From: Clitopilus passeckerianus
Taxonomy: Eukaryota; Basidiomycota; Agaricomycetes; Agaricales; Entolomataceae
Direction: 5' to 3'
DNA length: 64,000 nt
Assembly (NCBI GenBank): GCA_944990035.1
Contig: CALYLX010000138.1
Coordinates: 186,001 to 250,000, forward strand
Below, in pieces: positions 58,484 to 64,000 of the stretch. The position numbers were made by a program, and so were the translations under genes. Position 1 is the stretch's first letter, and each line of letters opens with the position of its first letter. A model generated the notes under the pieces. The model had not been told where the DNA came from, ran no database searches, and worked only from the letters and a program-made list of their open reading frames with translations.

Positions 58484-60960
58484 TCATGTAGCTTTTATCA
58501 ATCCCACCGCAGCTTCTGTCCCAGCAATCCTCTCCAGGCGGAACCAATCGTACTTGGAGTACAGGATTCGGCAGGTCAAGTCCGAAACATCGACATCATC
58601 GTCAAGGAAGGGGTAAGACAACAGTTCAGTGAAGAACTGCGGATGATCAGGGGGCCATAGAAGATGAGGTTACGGATACCACGAAGCTTGTACCTTCGCA
58701 CAGGAATAACAGTCAACCGCAGCTCAGACGGAGGCAAAATGAGATGACATACCGTTTGTAGAAATGGAAGCGTTCACTTATCAGAAGGAATTGCTTCTGA
58801 CCGAGGAAGAATGCCTGTCGGGCACGGGAAATCTCTTGGTTGGAAGAGTATCTGAAAGCAGATTAGCAATTATAGGAGATGTTAGCTAGTAAGACGTACT
58901 CAGAAAGCACGGTAAACGAGACACCAGCATGTTTGCGGAAGTAGTTGTGGACCCGAATGAAGTCAAACGAGGACGGCACAAAGACAACAGTGTTCGCACT
59001 CTGAACTGCGGATTTCAGAACGGCAGGCAGTAGCTGTGTCGTAAAGTGATTAAACCGCTTATCAGCTTCGTCTTGTGGGCTCGCGCAATCGGAATGAACG
59101 AAGTTCTAGGAATCAGACTTGTTGAGTATTGACACATAAACCGCACGAAGTGGGTTCACAAACCTGTTCAAGGCCTTCGGGTATACTGACCGGAGAATAA
59201 TGCCTCTGGGTTCTTATCTTGCCCGCAACATTTTGCAAAGAAGCATTGAAGAGTGCTCGGGTTTCTGATGTTTCGTATGCAGACAACAGTATCGATTGGC
59301 GCAGAAATGCGGCGCTGGGTGCCGGTGTTAGCCATTTCGCCCGGTAGAGCAAAAGCACGTCAGAAACTCACTGCCCATCGAGATACCAGGGTTTTATCCG
59401 TGAAAAATCGGTGTCGTGGGATTCCTTTGGCAGCTTGTTCAGATGCGACAGAACGAACTGGGGGTGGAGGGTGAGTCAATAATCGGACAGGTAGGTGCTT
59501 ATGAACGGCTTACCTTTACGTGTTCCCAGTTTTGCATAGTCAAGGCGTCCATTTGATCAACAACGAGTATCTCGATAGACGAAAGATAATCGGCATTTCT
59601 GATAAAATGCTGTAAGAACCGGGATAGAAAACGAGCAGAGTAGGAATATTTACTTGTCTTTCTCGATCGCCCGTCTTAGACCGAGAGGACTTGCCATGAT
59701 TATATCGCATCCGTAAAACTCGGTGAACATTTTCACGCTTTTCCGGGTGAGTTTTATCCCACTCTGAAGTTATCGTCAACATTGCCTTTGAAAATGTCAA
59801 CATGGTCCGGTGGGTATGTTCCGGGTTCCGCTTCTACGAGTTTGTCTACTGCATCGGGAGGTAGGCCGTACTCGGACAAAAAGCGTGATCGGTTTTCAAC
59901 CTGGAATGCGGGAGATGGTGTATGCGATGTGAGCGCATTAAACCAGCTGAGCGCAAAAGAGCGGAAGGGAAGGAGCAACAGGACCGAGGGGCGAGTAAAC
60001 CCTTGATCTTGGACATCTTCTGGAGGTTCGGCATTCGGATTTGCTTTCGCGGCATGTGCTAGGCGCTCATTATTCTTCAGTACGCGCCGTCGTTTCCTAT
60101 TGGCTTGTAGGTGAGCAGGGTGAATAGGATATGCGTGAAGGAAACGGACTTGGTGACATGGTTAATGCTATGCAGAGCGATTGCTTCTCGGGTACTCCGT
60201 TTTGTCTCCAGTGGGACCGAGGTCATGTACAGGTCCTTTCGAGACGACAGACATGACAAGAGGTCGTTTTGTATTTCATTTTGTTCTATTGGTGTAATTA
60301 GTCCTGAGGTTCGGTCATCGGTCATTAGAGGCTAACAGACCTGTCGATTGCTTAGCCTGTCGAGCGGTAAATGGCGTCTTTAGTCGTTCAAGAATCTAGA
60401 TTCCGATGTCAATGAGAAAATGAAGACGAGGGTTTTGATTTATGCTTACGTCGATTGGCGGCATATCTTCGGTCGGGGATTGGTTGGTCTCTCCTGGGGT
60501 GGAGATCACAGCTGCACCTAGTTTCCCAATTGACTGAGTCTTATTGGTCCATTTCTTGGATTCCACTGACTCCCTTGCCTCCGATGTCAGGGCAGGTGGC
60601 TTTACGCCAAAATGGAGTTCATAGAGATCTGAGGCTAAGAAAGCAGCTTTAGCACGAGCGTTTGAAGTTTACTGTTGTTTGATTGTACGCACCTTCTGGC
60701 CCGTCATCATCCGCATTAACAGCCTCTTCTGCCTCCTCTTTTTCTTCGGCCACTTCTGCCTCTATGCTGACCGATTTTTCTTTTTCAGTGGGCCCAGAAA
60801 CCTGAGGCTCGGCTATGGTCACAGACTTGCGTTTGTTGAGCTTTTCAGCGGGTACAAACGTATCATTTTCACGTTTCCTTTTGCCCGGTCGTATTGCAGA
60901 GACATTCAAGAGAGTAAGCAGAGATGTCGTTATAGCATTGGCCTTTTCAACGTCTGCCAT
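58484..60960 (-). CDS. UTP25: U3 snoRNP / SSU processome protein Utp25 (one frame break)
   Basis: Nucleolar DEAD-like pseudo-helicase required for 18S rRNA processing. ATG 60960 ([20 protein letters not shown]), an acidic/basic N terminus, then [35 protein letters not shown] and [100 protein letters not shown] and [20 protein letters not shown] follow, ending VGLIKAT at stop 58484. These are characteristic Utp25 blocks. At 59758-59760 (CCC on plus, GGG in the gene) the frame breaks between FRVG and IKLTRKSV; one missing base restores it, and no intron explains it. I treat this as a probable sequence error in an essential gene. Confidence 0.9.
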
Positions 60961-61140
60961 TGCAACCCTCAGCGTTGATCAAGTCGAATTCAGAAAATCT
61001 TAAAGGCGTTGCCAAACAAGACCAAGCAGCTATGTTACAGATCACATGTCCGCGAAACGCGTCTGTCGCGACATACGGCCATGGTAAACACGGTCCGCCT
61101 CTTTTCCCCGTACCATATCTACAGAGCAGCCAACTAGTCC
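60961..61140. promoter_or_regulatory. divergent promoter, UTP25 and TOP3
   Basis: 180-base spacer between opposite start codons; both core promoters must lie here or within the leaders. Confidence 0.4.
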
Positions 61141-64000
61141 ATGAGAGTGCTCTGTGTGGCGGAGAAGCCGTCTATAGCGAAGTCTATAACCCAGATCCTT
61201 AGTGGCGGTCGATTTAATACAGTAAGCACTTTAAAGACGTGTCCGCGTTGTCCATTTGTCTTCAACGATATTTTTGTAGCTTCCAACTGCCCTGGGTTAT
61301 ATCAAGAATTACAAGTTCGATTATCCACAGACAAATTCTCAGTTTACCGTGACCTGTGTTACCGGACACCTTACCGAATGTGATTTTGACGATGCACACC
61401 GAAAATGGAACAGTTGCGATCCGTTTTCTCTCTTCGACGCCCCTGTCTACACAAATACCGCCTCCGATAAGAAGGTCATAGAAACAAACCTTACACAGAA
61501 TGCGAGGTCGAACGACACCCTGATGATTTGGACGGATTGTGACAGGGAAGGGGAACACATCGGTTTAGAGGTCGTAAATGTTTGCCGAAAGGCCAACAGG
61601 AACATCGTAATAAGGAGGGCACGTTTTAGTGCTATTATTGCTCAGTATGCACTTTTCCTCTATGGCTATTCTCGCAATAACACGTCTGCCAGACAAATAC
61701 ATAATGCTGCTCAGCACCCGGTAGACCTCGACCGTGCACAAGCCGCTGCAGTAGAAGCAAGAATCTTGCTCGACCTGAGGATAGGTGCTGCATTCACTAG
61801 AATGCAAACCCTCATACTACAAAACCGTTTTGCTCAAATCTCTGAGGGCCGCAATATCATATCTTATGGTAAGAAGACTCGCGTTCGTGAAAGGCGTCGT
61901 ACTGACTCATTCTAGGACCATGCCAGTTTCCGACACTTGGCTTTGTTGTTCACAAATGGAATCTAGTGCAGAGCTTTGTCCCCGAACCATTCTGGTATAT
62001 TCACCTGGCCTTGACCGGCTCAGAAGGAGAAGAGACCCTTTCAACTGGAAAAGAGGCCACATATTCGATCAAGAGCTTGCGGTTGCCCTTTACGATGGTG
62101 TCATGGCAAACCCCATCGCTCGGGTCATCCGTGTCACAAAGAAAGGTACAAAGAAATGGTAAACCTCAGCATGCCGAACCGTTTGTAGTCGTGCTAATAT
62201 CGACCTCAGGAAGCCACTCCCATTGACAACAGTCGAGCTCCAGAAAGCCGGATCAAGATTACTCAAGCTTGCACCAAAGAAAGTCCTAGATGTATGTTCA
62301 CCCCTTCTTAGCCTATACCAAGGCTGAATGGTTGGTCCGTAGATAGCGGAAAAGCTCTACCAACAAGGATTCCTATCATACCCTCGCACTGAGACGGATC
62401 AATTCGACAATGCCTTCGACTTCCAGACCCTGATACAAAAACAGACCGTCGATCCTAACTGGGGTCAATTCGCTACTTCGTACGTGCAAATCCTTGAATC
62501 TGCTCACTATCGGGCTCACTATCGGGATCGCTGACATGCCATGATAAGGTTGTGGGAAGGCGGTTTCTCGGTGCCGCGAAAGGGAAAGAAAGACGATAAA
62601 GCCCATCCTCCTATTCATCCGACGGCACACGTTGCAAACCTCGTTGGTGATGAGAAGAGGGTTTATGAATTCATTGCCCGACGGTTTTGGCGTGCTGCTC
62701 TAAAGACGCCGAAGGCTTTGAGACGACCGTAGAAGTTGACTGTGGAGGAGAGTTCTTCTCGGCGAAAGGTTAGTGTGCCAGTTCGTTCGTCGATTTGAAG
62801 CCTTCTGACAAGCGATGTATAGGTCTGATAGTGCTCGAGAGGAACTACCTACTCGTATACCCTTATGACAAGTGGGTGGGTCACGAGCTTCCGGATTTCG
62901 AGGAAGGACAAGAGTTCCAACCGTCGACTTGTGAACTTAAAGAGGGGCAAACGTCAAGACCAAGTCTGCTGACCGAAGCGGATCTGGTCACGCTCATGGA
63001 CAAGAATGGAATTGGTGCGTTTATGATTAAGTTTTTAATAATATCTTTCGAGGAGTTGACAGGGTTTGGTAGGAACGGATGCAACAATTGCGCAGCATAT
63101 ACAGACAATTATTGACCGGGACTACGTCATAGAGAAGATGGAAGGCAACACTAAATATCTAATTCCCTCGAAGCTCGGAATTGGCCTGGTCGATGGGTAC
63201 AACAAACTCGGGCTGGACAAGAGTCTCACCAAACCTCAATTACGACGAGAGGTACGGGTTTTGCGCCTGATTTCGTTCTTCGTCATCTCACTTTTGACAG
63301 ACGGAACGGAGCATGGTTCAAGTCTGCGAGGGGACGAAGTCAAAGGCCGAGATGCTTGAAGAGACCATATCTCAGTACAAAGAGATGTTCATAATTGCCA
63401 AACGCGAATTCGAGAAAGTGGTTACCGTATGTTTTCCCAATCAGTTTCATTCTTCCTATGTCATCTCATTTGTTTCAAATAGAGTGTTCGTGAGTATCTG
63501 GATGGAACCAACAATCAAGGGAATGGTGGGCTCGGAGGTGGGGTGGAGGCCCAGGGGCCGATCCCCTGGTGATGGTGGGGAAGAGGCGGCAATCCTGGGC
63601 GGGGCAGAGGAGGACGAGCGCCGCGGGGTCAGGGAAGAGGCGGGGGCCGAGCTGGTCGAAATGCAAGTGGAACTAATGGTGGTGATTCTGATTTCGGTAA
63701 GCACAAAAAAGTTTTCTGCGGTCAACATATGAGAAGTAACGAGATTTCTGATTGCAATATCAAGATGGCAGCGATCCTCCTGCACCTGCACAACCATTGA
63801 ACTCGTCGCGCCGAGGCAACTCAACATCAACAGCCGCTCGCCAAAGAAATGACGCAGGGAACAAGACCAATCCTCCGCCGCACCCAACTCGAATCAACCG
63901 CACCCAAGCTCCCAATACCAGTGCTGATGCGCCTTCTTGTGAATGCTCACAACCTGCAGTTCAACAAACAGTGACGAAGGAGACAGCAAGTAAAGGGAGA
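61141..64000 (+). CDS. TOP3: DNA topoisomerase III (cut by window edge; frame breaks)
   Basis: Type IA topoisomerase that, with a RecQ helicase, dissolves recombination intermediates. Toprim domain: MRVLCVAEKPSIAKSITQIL, TCVTGHLTECDF, MIWTDCDREGEHIGLEV. Then ISYGPCQFPTLGFVVHKWNL, VELQKAGSRLLKLAPKKVLD, the active-site Tyr in GFLSYPRTETDQF, HPPIHPTAHV, LTEADLVTLMDKNGIGTDAT and LGIGLVDGYNKLG. A Gly/Arg-rich tail follows, and the window stops inside a GRF-type finger (CECSQPAVQQTVTKETASKG). The frame breaks at 62036-62038 (CCC; one more C gives TPFNWKRGHIFDQE), at 62695-62699 (one more T gives FWRACSKDAEGFETT) and within the G-rich tail (in-frame TGA 63570-63572). The number and type of lesions suggest sequence errors, though a decayed copy cannot be excluded. 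Confidence 0.9.

Noticed and set aside
1..64000. CRISPR arrays, insertion sequences, LTR or DNA transposons, viral genes
   Set aside because: No direct-repeat arrays, terminal repeats, integrase/transposase/reverse transcriptase motifs or viral proteins were seen; the organism is a eukaryote.

Overview
The window is nuclear DNA of a basidiomycete fungus, most probably an agaricomycete. Almost every gene is broken by short GT-AG introns of about 50-60 bases, and several families are ones known mainly from that group (DUF6534, DUF6699, DUF6697 and DUF7330 types, asl1-like glucanase, BTB and F-box families). No bacterial, plasmid, viral or CRISPR feature was seen. I count 25 protein-coding loci (one probably a pseudogene, one cut by the right edge) and two tRNAs.

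Layout. 0.2-9 kb: PAQR receptor (+), intron-containing tRNA-Ser (-), LYAR-like nucleolar zinc-finger protein (-), a small unrecognised gene (-), a DUF6534 membrane protein (+) and a DUF6699 protein (-). 10-11.6 kb: mitochondrial cytochrome c peroxidase (+). 12-21 kb: three tandem DUF6697-type paralogues (+), with a damaged F-box/LRR gene between the second and third. 21-29 kb: alpha-arrestin (-), a 1.9 kb stretch without a gene, sphingosine-1-phosphate lyase (-) and prefoldin subunit 4 (+). 29-35 kb: two tandem BTB proteins (-) and a muskelin homologue (-). 35.6-44 kb: secreted subtilisin (+), CCR4 deadenylase (-) and mevalonate diphosphate decarboxylase (+). 44.4-51.8 kb: two asl1-like glucanases pointing inward around two tandem CCCH zinc-finger paralogues. 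52-58 kb: pterin-dehydratase-like protein (+), aldo/keto reductase (-), ATG3 (+), tRNA-Val (-) and a DUF7330-type protein (-). 58.5-64 kb: UTP25 (-) and DNA topoisomerase III (+), the latter running off the edge.

The housekeeping genes do not form a pathway cluster. Many sit as divergent pairs with short shared upstream regions (DPL1/prefoldin 4, CCR4/MVD1, AKR/ATG3, UTP25/TOP3). The accessory content is local gene duplication: DUF6697 x3, BTB x2, CCCH x2 and glucanase x2. Several reading frames break by single bases (UTP25, TOP3, the third DUF6697 gene, the F-box gene). Those in UTP25 and TOP3 look more like sequence error than biology. Exon borders were read by eye from splice sites and protein continuity; no search was run.
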